From contig NC_064043.1 in the NCBI RefSeq assembly GCF_932526225.1, forward strand, positions 1,819,501 to 1,883,500: 64,000 nt of DNA, written 5' to 3'. Position numbers and translations under genes: made by a program. This document shows, in pieces, positions 52,901 through 62,112 of the stretch (position 1 is the first letter of the stretch; every line of letters starts with the position of its first letter). Below the pieces are notes generated by a model. That model was not told the origin of the DNA, did not search any database, and saw only the letters and a list, made by a program, of their open reading frames with translations. Origin of the DNA: Nematostella vectensis. Its lineage: Eukaryota; Cnidaria; Anthozoa; Actiniaria; Edwardsiidae.

Positions 52901-54652
52901 AACCTGTGTTTTGTGAAGTGTTGTGACACATACCTTGTGTCTGTGAATTGTAGTAGTAATAATATCCTGCAGTGACACATAACCTGTGTTTGTGAAGTGT
53001 TGTGACACATACCTTGTGTCTGTGAATTGTAGTAGTAATAATATCCTGCAGTGACACATAACCTGTGTTTGTGAAGTGATGTGACACATACCTTGTGTCT
53101 GTGAATTGTAGTAGTAATAATACCCTGCAGTGACACATAACCTGTGTTTTTGAAGTGTTGTGACACATACCTTGTGTCTGTGAATTGTAGTAGTAATAAT
53201 ATCCTGCAGTGACACATAACCTGTGTTTTTGAAGTGTTGTGACACATACCTTGTGTCTGTGAATTGTAGTAGTAATAATATCCCTCAGGTGACTGACTGA
53301 CAGCCCAGGAGTGGGTGCAATGCACCACTGGCTGAGATCCATTGTATACTATTGAACAGCCTAGGCATAAAAATACTACCATTTACAAATGAATGTCTAC
53401 TTACAAAAAGTATCTTCATCATAACATGATTATAATACCCAAACAAACACAACTCACTAGAACTACTAGAAGATGCTGGGGGGCCATGAGATGCTGGGGG
53501 GTCATGAGATGCTGGGGGGTCATGAGATGCTGGGGGGTCATGAGATGCTGGGGGGCCATGAGATGCTGGTTCCCTATTGACGGCACCCCTGACGTCAAAC
53601 TGAGGCCGTTTCTCAGATTGATGATCAGGTTTTGCCTTCGATGGTTTCTCCTCCTCTGTATCTTCTATTCCAAGATCTTTCTTATAGGCTGCAAGTGCTG
53701 CCTGGGTGAGAAAATAGCAATTGTGATATGTATTCAACTATGCAGTACTACAGCATGATATTGTTACTACTGCTATCATATTAAACAGAAAATAATTTGG
53801 CTATAAACAAGACAGTGGCTGCACAGCCTGGGACATACAAATGAAAATGTCTGTCATGTAGGTTGGGGTTTCAGTACTCTAGACTCCATATGCCTGACAC
53901 ATGCAAGATAATTTTCAAAATACACGAAAAGCTCATCTTTGAGAACAACAATTTACTAGTACTACAATAAACACCTAGACAAAGTTGTAAAAAGCTAGCC
54001 AATTAGTATGCTAGGATTGCATTTTACAATTTACATGAGCTTTAAAGGTGTGGAATAGTTCCATCACGTTCTGATGCATGCTGTCCATCCTCTATATTTC
54101 CCTGTCCTAACCATAAGAGCCTATATGTGAAATGAACTCACAGCTTCTATGGCGGCCATATCATGCTGGAATTCTTGATCCTTCTTGAGAGATTGTATTC
54201 CTTTCTTGCGGACCTATAGTGAACATGAAGCACCTTATCTATAACAGTTACCAAGAAGCCACATGTGAATTTGACAAAGATTGTGATATAGTAATTTAGA
54301 GTACATAAGACAAGAGTAATACTTACAGCTGTGATCTTGAGTTGGACATTTTCTTGATGCTTTTTCCCTCTTTCATGAAATTCAACACTCTGGAATATTC
54401 AGAACATGAATAACAGAAAAATAATCATTCTTAATAAGTGAAATGAAGCGCAATAAGAAGAAAACGTCAGAGCAATTTCTAAAGTAGACGGTTTCCCTTA
54501 CTGGTTTATTGTCCGTTATCCAACATTTGCAGAAATCACAAAATTTCTTGGGCTGTGATTTCCAGTATTCAGCCCTACAATAATACGGAAATACCACCAT
54601 ATCAACATTTACATTTAAGATCATTGAATTTATTGAGAAAATCTACTCACAT
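49929..54652 (-). CDS. WBP4: WW domain-binding protein 4 (FBP21), spliceosomal U1-type zinc finger / WW protein
   Basis: Known role: a spliceosomal B-complex component that binds proline-rich splicing factors through WW domains and contacts Brr2 through its C-terminus. Coding exons on the minus strand: 54652-54651 (bases 'at' only), 54574-54502, 54389-54327, 54213-54142, 53701-53458, 53360-53250, 52463-52421, 52316-52271, 52144-52035, 50136-49929; all phases join, giving 323 residues. The N-terminus MAEYWKSQPKKFCDFCKCWI and the pairs C13/C16 and H30/H36 form the U1-like zinc finger. One WW domain spans exons 6-7: W, GYYYYYNSQTQ, then SQWEVP. The conserved SPYGSW block is in exon 9 and a basic tail (AFKKRKLNSERKR) ends the protein. 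The human protein has about 376 residues and two WW domains; only one is seen here. The exon 6 acceptor is the least certain border. Confidence 0.92.
50304..51980. repeat. ~100-bp perfect direct duplication bracketing 1.47 kb in WBP4 intron 9
   Basis: Bases 50304-50404 and 51878-51978 appear identical (ggtttcttttggttgttagt through gcatataggcataactg) and are followed by T runs of different length. The segment between carries no supported gene; a short motif (cttagagttatttaggac) occurs at 50409 and again at 51356. It could be a recent 1.57-kb tandem duplication or an insertion that duplicated its flank. Confidence 0.85.
52700..53249 (-). repeat. 79-bp minisatellite of 33-nt pseudo-exons in WBP4 intron 6
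   Basis: On the gene strand each unit reads gtgtcactgcag, then the 33-nt block gatattattactactacaa to gacacaag, then gtatgtgtcac. The 33-nt block repeats the end of WW exon 6 (GYYYYYNSQTQ) and is bordered by AG and GT. Six full copies follow exon 6, and a seventh, diverged at its donor side, lies near 52700-52735. Confidence 0.93.
53472..53570 (-). repeat. 18-bp coding repeat in WBP4 exon 5
   Basis: About five copies of an 18-bp unit (plus strand gatgctggggggtcatga) encode PPASHD/PPASHG in frame near the 3' end of exon 5. This proline-rich stretch could itself be a WW ligand. Confidence 0.93.
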
Positions 54653-55393
54653 GTTGAATTGAGCTGTTTCAAAATGGCGCTGGTATTATCCTCGACCCAG
54701 TCTCCTACTTACCATAGGGCTCCCAATCTCTTATTTCGTTTCCTCAAAATACCATATGCATGTTGTTAGCGAAATTAATTATTTTGCAATAATTGCATTA
54801 ATTTGAAAAATGTTTATTTCAGAAATATCGCAATTTCAACCTCTCTAAAAAAGTGCTTAATTAAGTTTCTTCTGCAAACTGAACGAATGTATTCAAGAGA
54901 GCATAAGTACAATAAAACCCGCGTGAAAGAACCTAGTGATCTAAAACCTATAGGCTCATATGATGGGTTACTCTAAAAATGAAACAAATTAAGGGGCTTT
55001 AAAATATAAATTTGCTAAACATTTTGCTGGTCCATTAAGATAAGGTTACAGATACAACATTCATATAGTAGGATATCTCTATAGCAAAATGACTAAGTAT
55101 TCAGTGACAATCCGGTATTATGAATCCTACTACTGATTGTAAGTAACTTGGAAAAAAAAATAAGAACCTAATCTAAGAACCTATTTTGCCTCAATTGTTA
55201 GTAAGTAGCCCAAAAGTATAAGAACCTGTTTTGCCAAACTTGAAAAAAAATTTACACGCGCGTTTTTACTGTATCATACATAATCAAAAAGCAAAACAAA
55301 AAGAGAGTCAGACAACTTGAGATATTTTTTTTGTAATTATTCCATGTTTAAAGATGTTCACAAGCCTGCAACGACACGCCCTCAGTCCAAACC
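54653..55393. other. WBP4 upstream region
   Basis: The 5' UTR exon of WBP4 ends at 54651 with the first two bases of the start codon. Upstream sequence is AT-rich with no other gene seen. No TATA box is evident. Confidence 0.5.
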
Positions 55394-55680
55394 AGGGCCG
55401 TAGCAAGGGGGTGGGGCACAGGGCCGTAGCAAGGGGGTGGGGCACAGGGCCGTAGCAAGGGGGTGGGGCACAGGGCCGTAGGAAGGGGGTGGGGCACAGG
55501 GCCGTAGCAAGGGGGTGGGGCACAGGGCCGTAGCAAGGGGGTGGGGCACAGGGCCGTAGCAAGGGGGTGGGGCACAGGGCCGTAGCAAGGGGGTGGGGCA
55601 CAGGGCCGTAGCAAGGGGGTGGGGCACAGGGCCGTAGCAAGGGGGTGGGGCACAGGGCCGTAGCAAGGGGGTGGGGCACT
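55394..55680. repeat. 26-bp G-rich minisatellite, 11 copies, possibly from a MITE end
   Basis: The unit contains gggccgtagcaagggggtgg followed by ggcaca. Beyond it (55745-55812) come a poly-C run and gatatttcgaggcctgctac, which loosely mirrors the repeat (ccgtagca against the reverse of tgctac.g). This resembles a small TIR element whose left end has expanded. Proline-rich frames on the minus strand are not genes. Confidence 0.75.
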
Positions 55681-56106
55681 ACTTATACCGAAATGGCCAG
55701 TAAGGGAATGGTTGTGCCCCCAATACTTTTTGTATGTTATGGTACCCCCCGTATGGTGCCACTCTCCCCCCCCCCCCCCCCCCCGATATTTCGAGGCCTG
55801 CTACAGCTCTGCAAACAGCAACTCGCTTGCTGAGCAAACAGCGCCACCTAGTTTTATCTGTCAGGTAGTCTACGCTTGACACTATTCACTGTTAGCACAA
55901 CCTGACAACTACAAGATATTGTTGTGCGCCTGTTTCGCCGCACATCTGCTGTGTAAATGTGGCTTATTTATACACCTTCCCGACTTTTGAGTGACATCCT
56001 TTGATTGACAAAACACCTCTCCATGCACCTGTGAATACAGAGCTTGCGGTGGAACATTTAAGAAATCGTGAACTGTGCGGTGACTCATTCGGTGACTCAT
56101 TTGAAG
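55681..56106. other. Chitinase 1 upstream region
   Basis: Holds a poly-C tract of about 18 bases ending near 55784 and a TATA-like tatttataca at 55964-55973, about 135 bases before the chosen start codon. Confidence 0.45.
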
Positions 56107-57594
56107 ATGAAGTCGTTGCTACTGCTAGCCGTTCTAGGCTGCGCCCTGTCTGTCACTGCGTCCGAGTACGTTCGCGGGTGCTACTACACCAACTGGTCCC
56201 AGTACAGACCTAAGGGGGGCACCTTCTGGCCCGAGGATATCGACCCATTCCTGTGCACACATATCCTTTTCTCGTTTGCAAAAGTCAATCAGACCACACA
56301 CAAGCTAGACATCTACGAGGAAAATGACCATGAGCTTTACCAGCGAATCAACGCGTTGAAGAAGATCAACCCGAAACTCAAGACCCAGATAGCCGTGGGG
56401 GGCTGGGTTCATGAAGAGAAGAACAGTCCTTTCTCAAAGATGGTCGCGACGAAAGAAAAGCGTTCGATCTTCGTCAAATCTTGCATAGATGTCCTGAGGA
56501 AGTTTGGGTTTGACGGACTGGATCTGGACTGGGAATACCCCGGAATGCGCGGAGGATCTCCTAAGAGCGACAAGGGAAGATTCACTTTACTTTGCCGTGA
56601 GCTGAGAGAGGCGTTTGAGGCTGAGGCGAAGGCATCAGGCAAAGAGCGCATGCTCTTGACAGCAGCAGTTGCTGCGGGACTCTGGACCATCAAGGGCGCC
56701 TATGATATCGCCGATATCGCTGAACCGCTGGACTGGATTAATCTAATGACGTATGACCTCCACGGCACGTGGGAATACAAGACCGGACACCACACTGCCA
56801 TGGGTCCGGACGGGGACAAGTTGACGCTGCCATTCGCAATTTGGTACTGGATGAACAATAGAGACACATGGGAAAAACCTGGAATCAGGAAGGGAATGCC
56901 GGCTAACAAGATCGTGCTTGGCCTGGCCACTTATGGGCGTGCATTCGGTCTGTCGAGCCCTGCAACAAACGGACTGGACTCCGCCCGAGATTACCAATAC
57001 ACGCCCAAGGGCAAGTACACCGTCGCCGAGGGATTCCTCGCCTACTACGAGATCTGCAAGAGGGGACTCACCGTAGTCCACAAGAACAAAGCCAACGCAC
57101 CGTATGGTTACAAGGGCAAGGACTGGATCGGCTTTGACGACCCAAATAGTCTCGTTTACAAGATCGACAACGTGGTGAAGAAGAACCAGCTACGTGGTGT
57201 CATGTTCTGGGCCATCGATCTGGACGACTTTAGCGGTGAGCACTGCGGACAAGGAAAATACCCTCTGATTAGCGCAGTCAAGAATTACCTGACCGACGGG
57301 GTACAGCCCACTTTCCCACCAGCCACCGCCCCTCCACAGACCCTCCCACCTGCTACAGACCCCCCCAGCGCTACTACAGCCGCACCCATCCCTCCGTCAC
57401 CAGGCACCACCCAGGACCCCCCACCCGTCACCACAGCCGCCCCACGCCCACCAACTACTGCCCCGGGGGGAGGGGGCACAAGTGGGAATTGCGTCGCTAC
57501 TGGAGCATGGGCTGGCCATGCTAAGATGGATGCGTGGTGTGCGAGCAACTGCGCCCTTGGGAATTGCCCGTCGACGCACTGCAAGTGTCATTGA
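56107..57594 (+). CDS. Secreted GH18 chitinase (copy 1), single exon
   Basis: Hydrolyses beta-1,4 links of chitin outside the cell. The start at 56107 gives the signal peptide [20 protein letters not shown]; an in-frame ATG at 56068 would add 13 residues that spoil it. The protein has 495 residues. The GH18 barrel begins [18 protein letters not shown]. The active-site motif DGLDLDWE spans D136-E143 with all acidic residues present, E143 being the predicted proton donor; [10 protein letters not shown] and the late [14 protein letters not shown] are also typical. A Pro/Thr-rich linker leads to a compact six-cysteine tail (CVATGAWAG ... MDAWCASNC ... CPSTHCKCH), not the usual animal CBM14 domain. 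AATAAA at 57663-57668 follows the stop by about 70 bases. Likely roles in cnidarians include defence, digestion or tissue remodelling (inference). Confidence 0.96.
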   Translation: MKSLLLLAVLGCALSVTASEYVRGCYYTNWSQYRPKGGTFWPEDIDPFLCTHILFSFAKVNQTTHKLDIYEENDHELYQRINALKKINPKLKTQIAVGGWVHEEKNSPFSKMVATKEKRSIFVKSCIDVLRKFGFDGLDLDWEYPGMRGGSPKSDKGRFTLLCRELREAFEAEAKASGKERMLLTAAVAAGLWTIKGAYDIADIAEPLDWINLMTYDLHGTWEYKTGHHTAMGPDGDKLTLPFAIWYWMNNRDTWEKPGIRKGMPANKIVLGLATYGRAFGLSSPATNGLDSARDYQYTPKGKYTVAEGFLAYYEICKRGLTVVHKNKANAPYGYKGKDWIGFDDPNSLVYKIDNVVKKNQLRGVMFWAIDLDDFSGEHCGQGKYPLISAVKNYLTDGVQPTFPPATAPPQTLPPATDPPSATTAAPIPPSPGTTQDPPPVTTAAPRPPTTAPGGGGTSGNCVATGAWAGHAKMDAWCASNCALGNCPSTHCKCH

Positions 57595-57662
57595 ATCCTT
57601 GTGCAAAAAAAATGTGCAAGGAATAGCCCAATAATGTGTATGTAGAACAGGCGTTAATATAC

Positions 57663-57668
57663 AATAAA
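57663..57668 (+). other. Polyadenylation signal AATAAA of chitinase 1
   Basis: Canonical hexamer about 70 bases past the stop codon at 57592-57594. Confidence 0.8.
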
Positions 57669-58946
57669 ATGTCTTTTATTTACTAAATGATGTATCGAAT
57701 TTGTTATTTTAGCGTTGTATCAGATTTTTAAACTTAAAATACATTCCCTCCGCTATCCACACAATTTCCATTTTTATGCATTACATTATTTAACTCTTTT
57801 AAATTACAGTGTTGTGTTGTGTAAACAGCTTGAAGTTCTCTGGTCATACGATAATTCCTGAATAAGTTTGGGTGGAAATTCTCGATATAAACAGGTCTAA
57901 GACCATAGAAAAAGCAAAAACGGACTCCCAAATATGATATGTAATGTCCAGTTTTCAAAATAAAATTGTTTGATATGGTAACAGTTCATAAACGCTTTGA
58001 CATTTGAATACTCTCGCTTCACTGACAGAAGAGCAAAATGTTGTTAGCCGGCTGCCGGCTCACATCTGGGCTTATTCTTGTAGAAAATTTCTTTTTCATG
58101 TTATTTTGGGGCACAATATAATGGTAATTTCCGAGTTTCCCGCGTTTACGCGCGTCCAAACTTTGAAAATATTCACATTATCTTATATTGCTTACTTTGT
58201 GATTTAAAAAGTCAACCGGAGATTGTGTCCGGTATTTTCCATCAACTTAACACCCACTTAGCATGATATGCGTCTTACCATCCCAGGGGGTATTTTAGTT
58301 GATTTTCTTTTTTCTTTTTTTAAGAGCACTAGAAAGTGAAATAATTAGCCAATAAAGAGCCATCGTTTTTTCAAAGCCAAAAACATAATGCATTTTCTCT
58401 TGTTTGATAAGATCTTGTTTGATTAATCGTTATTTATGTGCACGTTCATAAAATAAAACACATCCGCTAAGAAAGGACCCCTCAAACGGTTCCTATATAT
58501 CCAAGTTAGTTATGGTCTGTTCAAACGATAAAATGCGTCAATTTAGTTTACAAAGGGGATACTTTGCAAAAGAAACCTTTCATCTTCGCAATTATCCAAT
58601 ATTCTTAGCCAAAAGTCTGGCCTGAGCTTCCAAATCCATCTGTGCACATTGTCAAAGCATTTTCTGTCAAGACGTCTCCAGGGACGACTTGCTACCGCAA
58701 CAGATGCGCACAGCTGTCAGAAAACTCTACGATCTTGTGCAAACAAACGATTCCTCTAAACGCCAGTTACTCTTCCCTTCTGTTCAAACATACGACCTCC
58801 CCAAACGCCAAAAACGCCCACCTTGTGCAAAGACACAATCCCTCGAAACGCCAGTAACATTTCCCTTCTGTGCAAACACACGATCCCCTTAAAGAGTGCC
58901 ATGCACATCTATTCACCAGCCTTTACCTCCCAACACTAGCTTGATC
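57669..58946. other. Spacer between the chitinase genes
   Basis: AT-rich and without a gene. At about 58735-58890 are three or four diverged ~46-bp repeats with caaacgccagt, cttcccttctgt and caaacacacgatccc-like segments, directly upstream of chitinase 2. A tatatat at about 58494 is too distant to assign as its TATA box. Confidence 0.55.
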
Positions 58947-60362
58947 ATGGCACGAGTTTTGGCTATCTTGATACTTTGCTTCGTCCCTTTCGCCCTGTCA
59001 GAATATGTGAGGGTGTGCTACTACACCAACTGGTCCCAGTACAGACCCAAGGGGGGCACCTTCTGGCCTGAGGATATCGACCCTCATCTCTGCACCCATG
59101 TCATCCATTCGTTTTCCAAGGTCAACTTAACTACCCATGTGATGGAAAAATACGAAAAGAACGACTTTGACTTGTATAAGAGGATCAACGCCCTGAAGAA
59201 GATCAACCCAAAACTCAAGACCCAGATAGCCGTGGGGGGCTGGACGCACGAAGAGAAAAACAGCCCCTTCTCCAAAATGGTCGCGACGAAAGAGAAGCGT
59301 GCGATCTTCATCAAGTCGGCCATAGAAACTCTGAGAACGCACGGCTTTGACGGATTGGATTTGGACTGGGAATACCCCGGAATGCGCGGAGGATCTCCTA
59401 AGAGCGACAAGGGAAGATTCACTCTTTTGTGCCAGGAGTTGAGAGATGCGTTCGAGGCTGAGGCGAAGGCAACCGGGAAGGAGCGCCTTCTTCTGACAGC
59501 CGCCGTGGCGGCGGGACTCTGGACGATCAAGGACGCCTATGACATAGAGGGGATTTCTAAACCACTAGACTGGATAAACGTCATGACATACGACCTCCAC
59601 GGCACGTGGGAACCCAAGACCGGACACCACACGGCCATGGGCCCTGACGGAGACAAGCTCACGCTGCCATTCGCCATTTGGTACTGGATGAACAATAGGG
59701 ACACCTGGGAAAAGCCAGGAATCAGGAACGGAATGCCGGCTAACAAGATCGTGCTCGGATTGGGAACGTACGGTCGAGCGTTCGGTCTTGAAAGCGCAGG
59801 AAACAATGGACTTGATGCGGCCCGGAACTACGCCTATACACCCGAGGGAAAGTACACCGGTGCCAAGGGATTCCTAGCTTACTTTGAGATCTGCAAGATG
59901 GGTCTAACGGTGGTGGAGAATAACAAGGCAAAGGCTCCTTATGGCTACAAAGGGCAAGACTGGGTCGGATTCGACAACCCTAAGAGTCTGATTTACAAGA
60001 TCGACAACGTGGTGAAGAAGAACCAGCTACGTGGTGTCATGTTCTGGGCCATCGATCTGGACGACTTTAGCGGTGAGCACTGCGGACAAGGAAAATACCC
60101 ACTGATGAGCGCAGTCAAGAATTACCTGACAAACGGGGTACGGCCCACTTTCCCACCAGCCACCGCCCCTCCACAGACCCTCCCCCCTGCTACAGACCCC
60201 CCCAGCGCTACTACGGTAGCCCCCACCACTGGGGGCGGTGGGGGTGGTGGATCCGGAGGATGCAAGGCTACGGGCGCTTGGGCAGGGGACGCGAACATGG
60301 ACCAATGGTGTAAGGACAATTGTGCTGTTGGGTACTGCCCCACCAGCATGTGTGTCTGCTAG
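58947..60362 (+). CDS. Secreted GH18 chitinase (copy 2), single exon
   Basis: Tandem paralogue of the gene at 56107, same strand, also intronless, 471 residues. The start at 58947 gives the signal peptide MARVLAILILCFVPFALSE; an upstream in-frame ATG at 58896 is less suitable. The active-site motif DGLDLDWE spans D135-E142 and is intact. The Pro/Thr linker is shorter than in copy 1 and ends in a Gly-rich stretch before the same six-cysteine tail (CKATGAWAG ... MDQWCKDNC ... CPTSMCVC). Identity to copy 1 is patchy: long exact nucleotide blocks (109 bp and 62 bp) alternate with clearly diverged stretches. A likely polyadenylation signal is ATTAAA at 60533-60538. Confidence 0.96.
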   Translation: MARVLAILILCFVPFALSEYVRVCYYTNWSQYRPKGGTFWPEDIDPHLCTHVIHSFSKVNLTTHVMEKYEKNDFDLYKRINALKKINPKLKTQIAVGGWTHEEKNSPFSKMVATKEKRAIFIKSAIETLRTHGFDGLDLDWEYPGMRGGSPKSDKGRFTLLCQELRDAFEAEAKATGKERLLLTAAVAAGLWTIKDAYDIEGISKPLDWINVMTYDLHGTWEPKTGHHTAMGPDGDKLTLPFAIWYWMNNRDTWEKPGIRNGMPANKIVLGLGTYGRAFGLESAGNNGLDAARNYAYTPEGKYTGAKGFLAYFEICKMGLTVVENNKAKAPYGYKGQDWVGFDNPKSLIYKIDNVVKKNQLRGVMFWAIDLDDFSGEHCGQGKYPLMSAVKNYLTNGVRPTFPPATAPPQTLPPATDPPSATTVAPTTGGGGGGGSGGCKATGAWAGDANMDQWCKDNCAVGYCPTSMCVC

Positions 60363-60532
60363 AGAACCCAGGGGGTCCCTCATCCGGATCCCCAGGGGGT
60401 CCCTCATCCTGATCCCCAGGGGGTACCCTTCTAACCATATGAGCCAAGAGCCTAATTACTGATAAGCACAGCCAGCTGATGAAGAAAAATGAGGCCCTTT
60501 TTTGGGACCAGAAAAAGTGATTAAGAATTGAA

Positions 60533-60538
60533 ATTAAA
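60533..60538 (+). other. Possible polyadenylation signal ATTAAA of chitinase 2
   Basis: Common variant hexamer about 170 bases past the stop; no AATAAA is closer. Confidence 0.5.
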
Positions 60539-60608
60539 ATCATCAACTATAAACCAGTATACGTTGTAGTTGCTCTAAATATATCTAGGATGTTCTATTT
60601 TACTTTGC

Positions 60609-60614
60609 TTTATT
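60609..60614 (-). other. Possible polyadenylation signal of the CD225 gene
   Basis: Plus-strand tttatt reads AATAAA on the gene strand, about 210 bases past the stop at 60823-60825. Confidence 0.5.
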
Positions 60615-60822
60615 ACACCAATCCATCATCACCCCTCCCCCCACCTCTTGTGTAGAGATGAGCAAGAGTAGACGAATTATACCCCTTTTAGAAATATACA
60701 ACAACATACAACGCATTTAAATAACTTCGGGTATGATAGTGCGACACTTGAGAATATACGAGCGAGCTTGTAACAGTTTAAGCGTCAGAGAGTATATAAT
60801 CGCGCTTTAAACACGTTGAGCG

Positions 60823-62112
60823 TCATTTGAGTAGCTTGAGATAAACCACACAGAAGATGATGGTAATAAAGCCAGCTACGATAGCGGCGAGGGTCCAGAT
60901 CTTGGCGCACTTGGAGAAAGTTGTCGCCCTCTCGTAATCCCGTCTTTTGCAGCTGAGGATCACCTAAAGTAAAGAGTGGCTTGAGTAACACATACACGCT
61001 TGAGTAACACATACACGCTCAGTAACACATACACGCTTGAGTAACACATACACGCTTGAGTAACACATACACGCTTGAGTAACACATACACGCTTGAGTA
61101 ACACATATACGCTTGAGTAACACATACACGCTTGAGTAACACATACACGCTTGAGTAAAACATACACGCTCGAGTAACACATACACGCTTGAGTAACACA
61201 TACACGCTTGAGTAACACATACACGCTTGAGTAACACATACACGCTAGTAACACATACACGCTTGAGTAAAACATACACGCTTGAGTAACACATACACGC
61301 TTGAGTAACACATACACGCTTGAGTAACACATACACGCTTGAGTAACACATACACGCTTGAGTATCACTTACACGCTTGAGTAACACATACACGCTTGAG
61401 TAACACATACACGCTTGCGTAACACATACACGCTTGAGTAACACATACAGGCTTGAGTAACACTTAGACGCTTAGTAACACATACACGCTTAGTAACACA
61501 TACACGCTTAGTAACACATACACGCTTGCGCAACACTTACACGCTTAGTAACACATACACGCTTAGTAACACATACTCGTTTAGTAACACATACACGCTT
61601 AGTAACACATACACGCTTAGTAACACATACACGCTTGCGTAACACATACACGCTTGGGTGCATTATACCTTGATGCTGAATGTGACCGCCACCACGCCTA
61701 ACACAGGGCAGCAGATCATGGTGGACAAGATGGCGGGACCGAAGTAATCATCCGGCTCATTCATGGTGAACCCACGGCTCGGGTGATTCTACACATGGAA
61801 TGCATAACGAGTAACATTTAAGGTGATGGTAATACGAAACGCATCAGGATAGCTTTAAAGCTTCAGGTAAGCCCAGAACACAGCGCGTTACAAAGCACAA
61901 GGCAGCCCTTTTATCAAGCCAATGAACGTGTCAAGCATTTTATCGCTGTCCTTTGTCTTTCAAGTTACCGTGTTACCAATAGTTACTGTCGATGAGGTCA
62001 TATCGTTCTCGACAGCCAGGGCCATGTGGCTTGTTTTGCCAGCTCTCATTGGTCCAACCACCTGGTATTTGACGTACACTCCTGGGTCTGATTGACAGCT
62101 ATGCGATCCCAT
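60823..62112 (-). CDS. CD225/dispanin-family small membrane protein, three coding exons
   Basis: Exons on the minus strand: 62112-61969, 61788-61669 and 60963-60823, all phase 0, 134 residues. The CD225 domain is clear: MNEPDDYFGPAILSTMICC with the first (intramembrane) hydrophobic segment, the loop DYERATTFSKCAKIW, then the second membrane segment (LAAIVAGFITIIFCVVYL) and a very short tail, LKLLK. The paired cysteines of the first segment (ICCP) resemble the palmitoylated site of IFITM-like proteins. Family members act in membrane curvature and fusion control; IFITMs restrict enveloped virus entry, while others are synaptic. Nothing here decides the role. Exon 1 is inferred from phase and a gtaact donor; without it the protein would begin at MNEPDD with about 78 residues. 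Confidence 0.82.
60976..61660 (-). repeat. 19-bp minisatellite, about 35 copies, filling the last CD225 intron
   Basis: The unit is cttgagtaacacatacacg on the plus strand, with a shorter cttagtaacacatacacg sub-family at the upstream (higher-coordinate) end. The array begins within about 10 bases of the exon 2 donor and stops about 13 bases short of the exon 3 acceptor, so it makes up almost the whole intron. Confidence 0.94.

Noticed and set aside
52658-53382. Three overlapping minus-strand frames with YYYYYNSQTQ repeats
   Set aside because: Not a repeat protein in genomic continuity: these are the WBP4 exon 6 and its intronic array read through. Only the 53250-53360 part is taken as coding.
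55308-55679. Proline-rich frames (PHPLATALCPTPLLRP-type) on the minus strand
   Set aside because: Three frames of the same 26-bp array are open; no family resemblance.
60960-61444. CVTQACMCYSSVYVLLKR-type frames on the minus strand
   Set aside because: Read-through of the 19-bp array in the CD225 intron.
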